Origin: Syntrophotalea carbinolica DSM 2380
GTDB taxonomy: Bacteria; Desulfobacterota; Desulfuromonadia; Desulfuromonadales; Syntrophotaleaceae
NCBI RefSeq assembly: GCF_000012885.1
Contig: NC_007498.2
Location: forward strand, 2,108,001 to 2,172,000
Direction: 5' to 3'
DNA length: 64,000 bases
Within the stretch, counting starts at the first letter, position 1, and each line of letters starts with the position of its first letter. The notes beneath the pieces are model-generated. The model worked only from the letters and a program-made list of their open reading frames with translations, ran no database searches and was not told where the DNA came from. The position numbers and the translations under genes were made by a program. Positions 11,901 through 19,521 of the stretch are shown piece after piece.

Positions 11901-12286
11901 TAACCTGCATTGTGAAAAACACCGAGGATGACCGAGTAACTGTTTAAGTCGCGTAGTGCGACCGGTTTTGCGCTGCCCAGAGTTTCCTGCCGCTCCGATT
12001 TATAAAACCCCAGCACATAGGATCTGAGCGAACGTTCACGACTCTCGGCCCCAGCCGCCTTGTTGTAGGCAACCCGATGACTCGGCACCAGCAGAGTGGT
12101 AACGGCGTCGACCAGGGTCGATTTTCCGGAACCGATATCACCGGTAAGCAGACTGTTTTCCCCGCCCAGGCGCAGTGTCCAGACCCGGCCGTCAAAGGTT
12201 CCCCAGTTAAAAACCTCGAGCCGTTGCAGGCGAAATCCGGCCAAACGATCATCGCCGATAAATTCCAGCTCCAATGTTTCAGACAT
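8921..12286 (-). CDS. jetC: Wadjet defence protein JetC (SMC-like ATPase)
   Basis: JetC is the SMC/MukB-like motor of Wadjet, thought to extrude DNA loops to measure whether a molecule is a small circle. The Walker A motif GDIGSGKST is at residues 49-57. A long coiled coil (roughly 270-960, rich in E, K, R and Q) separates it from the ABC signature [10 protein letters not shown] near 1000-1010 and the Walker [12 protein letters not shown] near 1035-1042. All ATPase motifs are intact. The length of 1121 aa is normal for JetC. The start overlaps the jetB stop by 8 bp. I see no frameshift. Together with jetA, jetB and jetD this gives a full type I set. Confidence 0.94.
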   Translation of the reverse strand: MSETLELEFIGDDRLAGFRLQRLEVFNWGTFDGRVWTLRLGGENSLLTGDIGSGKSTLVDAVTTLLVPSHRVAYNKAAGAESRERSLRSYVLGFYKSERQETLGSAKPVALRDLNSYSVILGVFHNAGYNKTVTLAQVFWMKEAGAQPARLYAACERDLSIMADFSGFGSEILGLRKQLRASHVELFDSFPSYGSWFRRRFGIDSEQALDLFHQTVSLKSVGNLTEFVRSHMLEPFDVAPRISALIGHYEDLNRAHEAVLKAKHQVEMLEPLVDDCDRYRTLAQTADNLRACRDALRPWFATLKIDLLEKRLTSLNEELARHRTVIVRLEEQRREQQGQERDLRRTIAENGGDRIESIAGEILQKQDELERRKQKASRYEELVRALGQYPATTCDEFLRQRSEIANWRETTEETEIRTQNNLNEAGVLFKQGKDEYDQLQNEIASLKARVSNIDEKQIAMRRALCGALNLVEEEMPFAGELLKVRDDERDWEGAIERLLHGFGLSLLVPDRHYAKVAQWVDQTHLRGRLVYFRVRAKGRGELPSLHRDSLVRKIQVKPDSLFYDWIEREVAHRFDLACCQSQEQFRRETRAVTKAGQIKAPGERHEKDDRHRLDDRRRYVLGWSNAEKIAALEKEAKRQETQLAELAGRISTLQKEQAALKERLSVLSKLGEYTDFHDLDWKPVAVFIARLEAEKRELEAASDLLKTLTAQLIALEGELKETEEKLDGRKDKRSKTEEKISFAQELQEQAQALLAETTEEIVQRFSMLGEMREDALGDQVLTVESCDNRERDMRDWLQARIDAEASKIKRLSGNIIKAMTEYKGQWGLETKDVDADLAAAPEFRSMLDQLKADDLPRFEGRFKELLNENTIREVANFQSQLARERETIKERIAQINESLTQIDYNPGRYISLEAQMNLDADIREFQTELRTCTEGALTGSEDAQYSEAKFLQVKRIIERFRGREEHSDLDRRWTAKVTDVRNWFVFAASERWREDHTEYEHYADSGGKSGGQKEKLAYTVLAASLAYQFGLEWGSVRSRSFRFVVIDEAFGRGSDESAQYGLQLFAQLNLQLLIVTPLQKIHIIEPFVAGVGFVHSEEGRNSVLRNLSIEEYRDEKQRMQG

Positions 12287-12914
12287 CCGTTTCCTCCGGT
12301 GGTTCGGCTATTTGCTGCCGATATTCCGCCAGCCGTTTATCAAAGTCGGCGAGCCATTGAGCATCGACAAACGCCTTGATAATGCGTCGAACCTCAATCA
12401 TCTGCCCCTGCCCCCGCAAGCGGCGAATAAAACCCAGTTCAGCGATCTTGTTCAAGGTAGCGTCGACCTGATCGATGAGTTTTACCTCGTTGCTGCCCGC
12501 CGGAAGAAAAATCCGGACCAACTCCACCACCTCATCCCGAGAAAGAATCAGGCGTGTATCTCCACCGCCAGCGTCGAACTCGGCCAGTTTTTTCCGCAAA
12601 AGGGCAAGCAGCAAACTGACCGGATAGGAGAGCTGCCGCCGGGCAACCAGGCGTGGGATGGCTACCGGAGCATCTTCTTCGTCATCGCGTCGGGAACGCA
12701 AAAAAGCGTACCCCTCTGCCTCGTCGAGCATCAACTCCAGGCCGAGAACGGCGACATAATCCCGAACACTCGCTTGAAGCTTCTGAAGCAAACCCCACAG
12801 CCCTGGGTTATCCTCCCGATAGAGCACACCCTTGAGCAGTGGCACCAGCACAGACGAGAGTTCGTGGAGCGGTTTGGCAAAATAACCCGGATTGGTATCG
12901 GCAACATTCATCAT
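12279..12914 (-). CDS. jetB: Wadjet defence protein JetB (DUF4194, kleisin partner)
   Basis: The 211-aa protein fits DUF4194, the small winged-helix (MukE/KITE-like) subunit of Wadjet that bridges kleisin and motor. The middle carries [21 protein letters not shown] and a [17 protein letters not shown] segment typical of a winged helix. Its first base shares the stop of jetA and its end overlaps the jetC start, so the three genes are translationally coupled. No catalytic residue is expected. The family call rests on both the sequence pattern and the position between a DUF3375 gene and the SMC gene. Confidence 0.9.
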   Translation of the reverse strand: MMNVADTNPGYFAKPLHELSSVLVPLLKGVLYREDNPGLWGLLQKLQASVRDYVAVLGLELMLDEAEGYAFLRSRRDDEEDAPVAIPRLVARRQLSYPVSLLLALLRKKLAEFDAGGGDTRLILSRDEVVELVRIFLPAGSNEVKLIDQVDATLNKIAELGFIRRLRGQGQMIEVRRIIKAFVDAQWLADFDKRLAEYRQQIAEPPEETDV

Positions 12915-14359
12915 CAGTTCCTCAGCAAAATAATGCGTGGCAAAGTCGCCTGACGCATAACGCCAGTCCCCAACTGCCAGCTCACCTTCTCCTGAACCTC
13001 ATCGTCCACGACCGTTTCAGGCCATTCACCTGCCAGCTGCAAATAAGCAACCAGTTCGGCCAATCCGTGACGCAACGGGTGGCGGGTCACCACCTCGGCA
13101 AGGCTGATCTGACTGCGGCCCTGGAGTTCCTGCCGAATATTGCGGGTCAACTCGGCCCGGTCGACCACCACCTGTGCGTAGAGAGCCGCCGTATCCACAT
13201 CCGCGTCCCCTTCATCAAGCGCCATCTCGGTAATGAGAGTTTTAAGCGGAGGCCGGTAAAGAGGTCGTTCCAAGGGAAGTTCGACCGTTGCGGAGGTCTC
13301 TGACAAAGTCGTAAAGCCCCCTGAAGGAACCGCCTCGCGTACCGCCAACGCGTTGTTTTCAATGCTGTGCAGGATATCCATGATGCGGCGATTCTCCAGC
13401 CAGGCCTGATCGTCGAGAAACCTCCGTAGCTGCTCGGAAAGCTTAGCCACCGTTCGTTGGGTGTGTTCTCCAGCTTCCAGCCAGTCGTAATGCACGCGCT
13501 GCAGCCGGGATTCGGGACACATGGCAAGGATCGGCGGAAGGGACAAGACCTGTTCCAGCAGGCGGCTCAACTCTTCCTGCCGGGACTGGGACATCAGAAA
13601 ATCCCAGAAGGCACGAAAGCTTTTCCCCTGGTCGGAATCGGCGATGGCATCGCGCTCGCCCATAATTTCCTCGAGCAGCGCCCCTTTGGATCCATCCCAA
13701 AGGGCAATGCGCTCGCGCACCCGCCGATCGAGAGTTCGGAAATTGTGCTCTACCTCGCGAAAGTCGGTCAGCAGTTCCCGCGCCAGCTGCAAAAACTGCT
13801 GAAAACGATCCTTCAGACCGGTGTCATCCAAAAGCGGAATATCACCCGCCAAAATACGGGCGATCTCCGCGTCAATATCGCTGCGGCGCTTATGCAATTC
13901 AGCGATTCGCACTTGCGGATCAGTCTGGCTCCCCTCACTCATCTGCCGCAACAGCTCAAACAAGGTAAGTAGACGGGATTCAGTGCCGACAAATGCGCGC
14001 TCGGTCAACCCTTCCAGCCAAACCAAAGCCTTCTCCGTCGCTGGAGTCAGATCAAAGTGCGGTTCGTCCGTCCCTGCCGGATAAAATTTCCGCAACCACC
14101 CCTTGTCATTTTCAGCCCAATCGTTGAGATAGCTTTGCGCGGATCCGGGAAAGGCTTCATCCCCCAACTGCTCGCGCAGGGCGAAGAGCTCATCTTCCAG
14201 CGCCTCGACCAGGTCTGCCTGTGGTAGATTTCGAACATTGGGCACGATAAACACCCGGTGCAGAAAACCGGCCACCAGCGGAGCGTGATGAGCACACAAC
14301 AACCGCCAGGCCGGATGGTTCTGGCGGAGCAATTCTAATGTGGCGTAGTCCAGTGCCAT
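12914..14359 (-). CDS. jetA: Wadjet defence protein JetA (DUF3375, kleisin-like)
   Basis: JetA is the kleisin-like subunit that closes the Wadjet motor ring. The N-terminus ALDYATLELLRQNHPAWRLL is the hallmark of DUF3375, and the 481-aa length is typical. A central helical stretch (about 190-290) contains the DIDAEIARI and DRFQQFLQLARELL type heptads expected of the kleisin neck. A GGGGG Shine-Dalgarno lies 5 bp before the ATG. It is the first jet gene and starts 15 bp after the stop of the truncated Fic gene, so transcription must come through that gene. Confidence 0.92.
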   Translation of the reverse strand: MALDYATLELLRQNHPAWRLLCAHHAPLVAGFLHRVFIVPNVRNLPQADLVEALEDELFALREQLGDEAFPGSAQSYLNDWAENDKGWLRKFYPAGTDEPHFDLTPATEKALVWLEGLTERAFVGTESRLLTLFELLRQMSEGSQTDPQVRIAELHKRRSDIDAEIARILAGDIPLLDDTGLKDRFQQFLQLARELLTDFREVEHNFRTLDRRVRERIALWDGSKGALLEEIMGERDAIADSDQGKSFRAFWDFLMSQSRQEELSRLLEQVLSLPPILAMCPESRLQRVHYDWLEAGEHTQRTVAKLSEQLRRFLDDQAWLENRRIMDILHSIENNALAVREAVPSGGFTTLSETSATVELPLERPLYRPPLKTLITEMALDEGDADVDTAALYAQVVVDRAELTRNIRQELQGRSQISLAEVVTRHPLRHGLAELVAYLQLAGEWPETVVDDEVQEKVSWQLGTGVMRQATLPRIILLRN

Positions 14360-14374
14360 AGATTCCCCCAGAAG

Positions 14375-15049
14375 TTATCTTTCTCCATGCTGTACCAGCC
14401 ACTGGCGACCTTTGGCGGTAAGACGGTATTTTTGCAGGCGGCTGTTGGGCTTGTCGGGAAGGGTCATCTCGATTAAGCCATCGGCCAGAGCGGGTTTGAG
14501 GTAGCGCTCGCGGAAGGATTTACGGTCAGAAAGACCCAGGGCGGATTGCAGCGCCTCACGACCCATTTCGCCTTGGATCGTTGTCAGCAACCCGCTGACT
14601 TGGGGGGTGACTTGAGGTCTGACTTGGGGGGCGGAGGTGATCAGAGTATCCAGAATCATCCGCAGCATGAAGGCAATGAAAGGCGCGGAGTCGGTCTGCC
14701 GGGTGCTCTCCTGAATGGCTTGATAATACTCGGCCTGGTGCTCGAAGATCAGGCTTTCCACCGGGAGGCCGGCGAACAGGGCGTTTTTAACTACTTGCAC
14801 CTCGCGAGGCGGTGCGATCACCCGTTTGCCGTCCAGAATTGCGGTGATCTGCGCCTCGCTCAGCGTGTTGCCCTCGATGGCCAGCGAACTATGGATGGTG
14901 CGTACACGGTTGATACGCCGCAGCCGCAAAGCTTTGGCGTTTTCAGCAATAACGGTCAGACGCCCCGTAACTTCGCTGATCTTGGCGATAAAATTTACGA
15001 TGGCCGGAGTAATGGTGTAGGGAGGTTGGTATGGGTGTTGGTTGCTCAT
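14375..15049 (-). pseudogene. Fic-family protein lacking its catalytic core
   Basis: The 224-aa frame is open and starts MSNQHPYQPPYTITP. Its N-terminal 90 residues match the Fic_N region and keep the inhibitory motif [S/T]xxxE[G/N] as S55-LAI-E59-G60. Right after EVQVVKNA (residue 90) the protein jumps to LPVESLIFEHQAEYYQAI, which in intact homologues follows the Fic core by roughly 80-100 residues. The HPFxxGNGR AMP-transfer motif is therefore missing. A C-terminal winged-helix tail (PQVTPQVSGLL repeats, then LTAKGRQWLV) is intact. It cannot AMPylate. It could still bind DNA or act only as a leader gene for jetA. The deletion is in frame. Confidence 0.85.
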
Positions 15050-15088
15050 GGGAATCAACCCTTTTCCCAATCCATGCGGAAAGTGAGG

Positions 15089-15122
15089 AAAGCCGGACTG
15101 CTGAGAACAGTCCGGCTTTTTT
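15089..15122. terminator. Intrinsic terminator beside middle att copy
   Basis: AGCCGGACTG-CTGAGAA-CAGTCCGGCT is a perfect 10-bp stem with six T after it on the plus strand; leftwards only TTT follows. It sits between the middle att copy and the Fic relic, about 40 bp upstream of the relic ATG. It should block transcription entering the Wadjet operon from the neighbouring element, at least partly. Confidence 0.75.
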
Positions 15123-15148
15123 AAATGGTGGAGGTGGCGGGAATCGAA
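15123..15148 (-). repeat. Middle att copy (exact tmRNA 3' end)
   Basis: The 26 bp from aaatggtggagg to gggaatcgaa are identical to 27008-27033, the tmRNA acceptor end and T-arm half. Homology stops abruptly on both sides. This is the expected attachment-site duplication left by a tyrosine integrase acting on the tmRNA gene. Confidence 0.92.
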
Positions 15149-15673
15149 TAATTATCGCAAGGTCTTGTTTTCCCTACCCTTTTTGCGATTTATAAAAATA
15201 TCGTATACTCACGCCTATACCCATAAAAATACGTGAAAATCGAAATCACACCGACGTCCGATTTCTTAATATTACCCATATCCGAGCCACATAACAAGGC
15301 AGAAAAAATCTCCCCCAGGTGGTAGTCATGAATTCTATGCGGTGTTTTTCTGGTCGTCTCACCCCACGTTCCAAAAATGGCAACTGGTTCCATTTGGCAA
15401 CCTCAAAACTGGAACCGTTCCAGATCCACGTTCCAGCCGCAAAACCGCACCAGTTCTATATTTGGTAAACTTTTACCATATCTGGCAACAGTAAAATGGC
15501 ACCCTCAAAAATCGACCTGTATCTAGCTAAAAGCCGGGCCTCCGCGTCTACCCCCGGCTTAGACGCTAGAAAGAACCTACGGCAAATCCGCAGGCCACTT
15601 GAGTTCGTCATGAAATGCGATATTAAATATCTCTGAGCTTTTACTTTATGGTTACTGAACAGGAGGTATATCA
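15149..15673. other. Non-coding att-proximal region with short repeats
   Basis: Five copies of gttcca or its complement tggaac lie at 15368, 15387, 15410, 15417 and 15430. A perfect palindrome TGGTAAA-ct-TTTACCA spans 15463-15478. Several tttggcaac/aaatggcaac words are interspersed. A hairpin agccggg...ccccggct follows at about 15532-15560. These could be integrase arm sites or operators. A 67-codon minus frame at 15190 looks spurious. Confidence 0.5.
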
Positions 15674-16045
15674 GTGCATTTTTCAGTGAAGGTGAAGAGC
15701 AGCGACCCAGACAGGCACTATTTGGTTGAGGTGATTAGGCGGAATGAATTGCTGAGGGTGTCTTGTACTTGCCGAGCCGGGGAGCTTGGACAGATGTGCA
15801 AGCACAAAAATGCTATTCTGCGCGGGGATGCGTCGATACTGGTTGACCAGGGAGATGAGGAGGAAATGATCCACGCCCTACAGGTTGTCAATAAAACTGT
15901 TATCCCTGCAAAGCTGGCTGATCTTGACCGCAGATTAAATGAAATCGAGAAGGAAAAGAAACGGATAAACTCTCAATTCAACGCTAAAGCAAAAGAGTTA
16001 AAAAAAGAGTTTGCTGCAGTGCTTTTCGGGGCGCCGGCGAGATAG
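15674..16045 (+). CDS. Small SWIM-type zinc-finger protein
   Basis: The 123-aa protein begins at a GTG 7 bp after a strong AGGAGGT. SCTCRAG...CKHKNAILRG fits the CxCx(n)CxH SWIM zinc finger (residues about 33-53). A charged C-terminal coiled coil (LADLDRRLNEIEKEKKRIN, then AKELKKEF) follows. SWIM domains bind DNA or protein. It is the only gene of the element on the plus strand, pointing away from the att end, which is typical for an accessory or cargo gene. Its role is unknown; a regulator or a defence or counter-defence cargo are both possible. Confidence 0.7.
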   Translation: MHFSVKVKSSDPDRHYLVEVIRRNELLRVSCTCRAGELGQMCKHKNAILRGDASILVDQGDEEEMIHALQVVNKTVIPAKLADLDRRLNEIEKEKKRINSQFNAKAKELKKEFAAVLFGAPAR

Positions 16046-16053
16046 GCGCCATG

Positions 16054-16551
16054 CTACATCTCCTGATCCGGCGTATCTGTCGGGCCGCCGCTGTCGTTTT
16101 CAGGATGTTTGTGGCTGTTGTAAATATCACGGTCGGCCGCCATAGTCCTCACGCCATCGTAAATATCCCCGGTAACGTGCAGGTCTGCATCTATGTCCAC
16201 CCGCGTGGCTCCGGTTATCGCCACGGTTTTACCTGCCAGCAGCTTAATCACCACACCTTCGGAGTTATACAGACAGGACTCGCCTGGATCGAGGTGCGGA
16301 CGGTATCTGCCATCGTCAACAGATACCGCTATGCCATGGCTGCGGTCGCCACCGGGGAAAACAACTGCTGCCTGCGCACCAGGTAGCGGAACCGCGCAAT
16401 GGCCGAACTGCTGAAAATACTGGATGGCGCCGCGCAGTTCATCGGTGAGCAGAGATACTTGAAGCTCCTGTATCTTCGGACCATCGTTAACAGCACGCAC
16501 CACAGCCCGCCCGATCATGAGCATGACGCGATGAGTAATGGAGCGCTGCAT
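16054..16551 (-). CDS. Mu gp45-like baseplate spike protein
   Basis: The core from KIQELQVSLLTDELRGAIQYFQQFGHCAVPLPGAQ through GEVV-type IKLLAGKTVAITGATRVDID to DLHVTGDIYDG matches the phage Mu gp45 / baseplate assembly V family, which forms the membrane-piercing spike. The AVVFPGGDRSHGIAV segment is also typical. I chose the ATG at 16551 (MQRSITHRVMLMIGR, 165 aa) because the longer in-frame extension has no Shine-Dalgarno. In Mu this gene follows gene P; here the P homologue is 1.2 kb upstream with three small genes between. No downstream tail genes follow, so the module is truncated. Confidence 0.75.
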   Translation of the reverse strand: MQRSITHRVMLMIGRAVVRAVNDGPKIQELQVSLLTDELRGAIQYFQQFGHCAVPLPGAQAAVVFPGGDRSHGIAVSVDDGRYRPHLDPGESCLYNSEGVVIKLLAGKTVAITGATRVDIDADLHVTGDIYDGVRTMAADRDIYNSHKHPENDSGGPTDTPDQEM

Positions 16552-16615
16552 TTTCCGTACGAAAGTTATCATGGGAATATTGTGCGATAGGCGAGACAGG
16601 CTCCGCAACCCATGA

Positions 16616-16649
16616 GGAAAAAAGCCCCGCAGTATCACACCACGGGGCT
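16616..16649 (-). terminator. Intrinsic terminator
   Basis: Read leftwards: AGCCCCG, a 13-nt loop, CGGGGCT, then TTTTT. It lies after the small gene 16678-16881 and before the gp45-like gene. Confidence 0.7.
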
Positions 16650-16677
16650 CAGTCCTTTTGATTCTGACATTTATCGA

Positions 16678-16881
16678 TCACCCACCCAACTCAGCCATAG
16701 CGGCACAGACCGGACAAAACTCACCATCACCAGTGCAGGTGCAGCGATCTGCTTGCGTTCTCTCGATATATTCCAGCATGGCCGCGCTCAGATCGGCGGG
16801 CCTTAATTCGAATTTCTCGACAGCTTGAACGATGGTTTTAACGGCGGGGGCGATGTTGGCAGGTACGGAAACTTGGTGCAT
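16678..16881 (-). CDS. Small Cys-rich element protein, unknown
   Basis: The 67-aa product starts MHQVSVPANIAPAVKT after AAAGGATC at good spacing. The C-terminal part holds CTCTGDGEFCPVC, four cysteines in the pattern CxC...CxxC, likely a small zinc site. I do not recognise the family. It sits among small genes between the two Mu-like tail genes and ends just before a terminator. Confidence 0.55.
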   Translation of the reverse strand: MHQVSVPANIAPAVKTIVQAVEKFELRPADLSAAMLEYIERTQADRCTCTGDGEFCPVCAAMAELGG

Positions 16882-17091
16882 TGTGAAGATCCTTTCAATG
16901 GTGAGAAGTTATAAAAACTTACCGGAAAGAATTACCGTGCGCCAACCATACGCCCAGCATTATTCAGCGTCAAGGAAAAAAATGCTTATTTTTCATGCAC
17001 TTACTGTGAACGGCTGGACCACTTAATGTGAACTATCGGGAATGCTTGCGGAATTTTCACGTTTTGGAGGGAATTTCACGTGAAAAAAGTT

Positions 17092-17292
17092 TCAGGATGG
17101 GTCGGGAATGTCTGCCAGAATGCGCTCGATGATGATTGACGGCGTGGTGGCTTCGCTGGTAGCGAGCCGTTTTAATTTTTCTGCGGCATCGATGGGCAAG
17201 GAAATTTCAACCCTGCGGTGGGTGTCGGACTTGCGTTTGCGGTGTTCAGCTACACATTCGGCTGCGGTGTCGTGTTTCCGTTTTCGGGCCAT
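17092..17292 (-). CDS. Small ribbon-helix-helix-like protein
   Basis: The start at 17292 (MARKRKHDTAAECV, 66 aa) has CCGGAGGAG 7 bp upstream, better than the longer frame. After a basic N-terminus comes RRVEISLPIDAAEKLKRLATSEATTPSIIIERIL, which fits a ribbon-helix-helix DNA-binding fold (one beta strand, then two helices). It may regulate element genes. The palindrome TTTCACGTGAAA at about 17077-17088 lies directly downstream. Confidence 0.6.
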   Translation of the reverse strand: MARKRKHDTAAECVAEHRKRKSDTHRRVEISLPIDAAEKLKRLATSEATTPSIIIERILADIPDPS

Positions 17293-17336
17293 GGGTATCT
17301 CCTCCGGATGTGGTTTCTGTTGAGATTGTAGCATAA

Positions 17337-17371
17337 AGAAAGGCCCCCGGAAAAACCAGGGGCCATTCTGC
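17337..17371 (-). terminator. Intrinsic terminator
   Basis: Read leftwards: GGCCCCtGG-TTTTT-CCgGGGGCC followed by TTTCTTT. It separates the 93-aa gene from the ribbon-helix-helix gene. Confidence 0.7.
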
Positions 17372-17493
17372 CCATCGCGGAACGGAGAGAAGGTCCGGTA
17401 ACGCTCCCATGGGCTCTACAGGGTTATTCCACGCGGCACTCCTGTAGTTGCCGCGTCCCGCCCGATGCTCACGGATGGCGGGATTATCGTAAG

Positions 17494-17775
17494 TTATTGC
17501 GCCAGGTGCAAACGGTCCACCGTCAACTCCAGCCCCTTGCCGACCTTGGCAGATGGCTTGAACCCGAACAGCAGCACGGGTTTTCCGCGCCAGGTGAACA
17601 GGGTCGTCCCGTCATCCTGTGTTTCGAGTTTTCCGAAGTCGGATGGATCGATGTCTGCATTGACTCCTTCGATCTGCAAGATCGCTGCGGCGGCCTCGGT
17701 CTGCATCTCACTCTGCAAGCGGCCTCTTTCACGAAAAAATACGCTGTCAAGTTCGTTGTATGTTTTATGTGCCAT
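17494..17775 (-). CDS. Small element protein, unknown
   Basis: The 93-aa product starts MAHKTYNELDSVFFRERGRL after CGAGGAGATC. It is slightly acidic with a C-terminal beta-rich part (GTTLFTWRGKPVLLFGF). No family was recognised. It follows the Mu P-like gene by 20 bp on the same strand and may be a minor tail or baseplate component by position only. Confidence 0.6.
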   Translation of the reverse strand: MAHKTYNELDSVFFRERGRLQSEMQTEAAAAILQIEGVNADIDPSDFGKLETQDDGTTLFTWRGKPVLLFGFKPSAKVGKGLELTVDRLHLAQ

Positions 17776-17795
17776 GTAGATCTCCTCGGTTCGGG

Positions 17796-18848
17796 TCAGA
17801 TTAATGCCAACGGGTCCAGATCTTCGGGCACAGTCGGTTTCGGTATAAAGGCATCCGGCCTCCGCAGCGTCAGTGTGGTCTGCGTCCCCGATTCATCCAG
17901 CGTGTGGGTCAACTCCGTTATCAGCATATCCCCAGACAGTCGCAGCCACGGCAGATCGACATTCACCAGTGCATTGACCGGCCACAACTCCCCATTGCCC
18001 TGTCGCCATCCCTGAACTGTCACCTGTGCTGATACGGCCCTAGCGGCTCTGACAGTCGCCTCCCATTGGGCGCGTTTTTTCGCTGCGGCGATATCAACGG
18101 AGTTTTCCGGAAGAACAATCAAGGTCCGGCCAGAGGGTACTCCCACGTCGCTGGCGCGGCCATCTACTGCAAACGCCTGTTCAGGGGCAATAAAATCGGT
18201 ACTCGGTTGACTGCCACGGACGACATACGTGCGGAAACGGTCGATGATGTCGTCAATCAGGCTGGCAGATTTCACATTCTGGCCCTGGATTAATGCAGTG
18301 CTACATCTGGTTTTCCCCGGCCTAGTTAGTATCAAGCCACCTTGACCATCAGAAACAGGCAGAACCCCGCAGAAACGGCAATGCCGGTCCAATGCCTCGA
18401 AAGAGGTTTCGCCTGGTTGAATTTTAACCAACTGGATAGGAGCGCCGGTATCGACTTCGGTTTTAACCGAGATTCCGAACGGCTCTGCCAGAATCGCGGC
18501 CAGACGTTCAAGCCTGATGTTTGCCCAATCGCCAGGGCTATGAACTGCCGAACAGTCCACCATCTGGCCGGTTCGGTCGCGGCCACTGGCGCTGTTCGTA
18601 TGGCTGTTCGCGTCGTAGCGCGGGGCGATCGAGTCAACCCGCCCTGTGATAACGGTATCGTCGCCGATCTTTACGGTACACTCAGCGCCTGGCAGTATCG
18701 GCCATGGCGTGTCTTGCCCCTGCCAGCGATCGGTAAGACCGAGTGAAAACCTGCCGGATATGGCTTCAATGCTGCGGGTGATCGATATGCTGGTCCAGCC
18801 CTGGTATATTCGGCCACCAGTGGTGAGTTTTACAATCTCAGATCCCAT
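17796..18848 (-). CDS. Mu gene P-like baseplate hub protein
   Basis: The 350-aa protein (MGSEIVKLTTGGRIYQGW) resembles Mu gp44 (P) and the gpD-like baseplate hub proteins of contractile phage tails. The N-terminal ISITRSIEAISGRFSLGLTDRW, then GDDTVITGRVDSIAPRYDA, and CSAVHSPGDWANIRLERLAAILAEPFGI are characteristic, as is FEALDRHCRFCGVLPVSDGQGGLILTRPG. A GGAGGAG precedes the ATG. The hub sits at the tail tip and carries the spike encoded by the gp45-like gene at 16054. The main tail sheath, tube and tape measure genes that normally precede it are absent. Confidence 0.82.
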   Translation of the reverse strand: MGSEIVKLTTGGRIYQGWTSISITRSIEAISGRFSLGLTDRWQGQDTPWPILPGAECTVKIGDDTVITGRVDSIAPRYDANSHTNSASGRDRTGQMVDCSAVHSPGDWANIRLERLAAILAEPFGISVKTEVDTGAPIQLVKIQPGETSFEALDRHCRFCGVLPVSDGQGGLILTRPGKTRCSTALIQGQNVKSASLIDDIIDRFRTYVVRGSQPSTDFIAPEQAFAVDGRASDVGVPSGRTLIVLPENSVDIAAAKKRAQWEATVRAARAVSAQVTVQGWRQGNGELWPVNALVNVDLPWLRLSGDMLITELTHTLDESGTQTTLTLRRPDAFIPKPTVPEDLDPLALI

Positions 18849-18895
18849 GTCTCCTCCAAGGGTGGGGCCAGTCCGCAGACCGGCCCCCGGTTAAT

Positions 18896-19495
18896 TTACG
18901 CGAGATATTCTGCCTCGATGGCAGTGGTGGCTGCTTCACGTTTGCCGGATGCCTGGTCAATGGCCTTGGTCAACGCGGCAACAAGATCCTGCCGGCCAAA
19001 TCCGTCGATTGCCTTGCGGAGCACCGCTTCCAATCGGGCCAGACCGGGCACCAACTCGGCGGTGATCGATGCCACCTCGACACGGCGCACGGCGTCCCAC
19101 AATGCGGCCTCTGCGGTGGGGATTGCCGTTTCCGACTCGGTAATGGTGACCTGCAGCGCGTCGATTTCATCGTCGGTGACATTCAACAGCGTCCGCGTTG
19201 CATCCAGCTCGGTTTCTGCTGCATCGGCATCGCTCTGTGCGGCTGACAGGTCGTCGGCGATTTCCTCGGCAGTTGAGAGGCCTTTGACCTGTCGGCGAGC
19301 AAGGCCGGTTTTTGTCTCACTCGCCGATGCGGCCAGCTTCGCGGCGGTATTGCGACGCTCGACAAGTTCGCCACGACGGACCCGCAGGTCGGTCAGCGAA
19401 GCGGTTGCTGTGTCACGGCTGGTTTTGAGGTCGGCAAGGGCGGTCTGTGCTTCGGTGATGTTGTCCTGCAATCTCTTTTTTTTCTCTGCGTTCAT
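18896..19495 (-). CDS. Coiled-coil element protein, unknown
   Basis: The 199-aa product starts MNAEKKKRLQDNITEAQTAL after AAAGGAAAC. Heptads run almost end to end (ADLKTSRDTATASLTDLRVRRGELVERR; AAQSDADAAETELDATRTLLNVTDDEIDAL). It is Ala-rich and lacks Cys and Trp-rich motifs apart from one W. It lies 26 bp after the S49 protease gene, where phages often keep a scaffold or decoration protein, but I recognise no family. Confidence 0.65.
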   Translation of the reverse strand: MNAEKKKRLQDNITEAQTALADLKTSRDTATASLTDLRVRRGELVERRNTAAKLAASASETKTGLARRQVKGLSTAEEIADDLSAAQSDADAAETELDATRTLLNVTDDEIDALQVTITESETAIPTAEAALWDAVRRVEVASITAELVPGLARLEAVLRKAIDGFGRQDLVAALTKAIDQASGKREAATTAIEAEYLA

Positions 19496-19521
19496 TGTGC
19501 CGTTTCCTTTCGTTGTAAGTG

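Larger units (their letters stand above)
7534..15148. mobile_element. Distal tmRNA-associated island carrying Wadjet
   Basis: About 7.6 kb is bounded by two tmRNA 3'-end copies (7534-7558 and 15123-15148). It holds only jetD, jetC, jetB, jetA and a truncated Fic gene, all on the minus strand. No integrase, relaxase or replication gene is present, so movement would need help in trans, for example from the integrase of the neighbouring element, which uses the same attachment sequence. The boundaries are read from the repeats; that it moves as a unit is inference. Confidence 0.7.

Noticed and set aside
15190-15393. A 67-codon minus-strand gene near the middle att site
   Set aside because: AT-rich, no ribosome-binding site, and lies over the repeat and att region.
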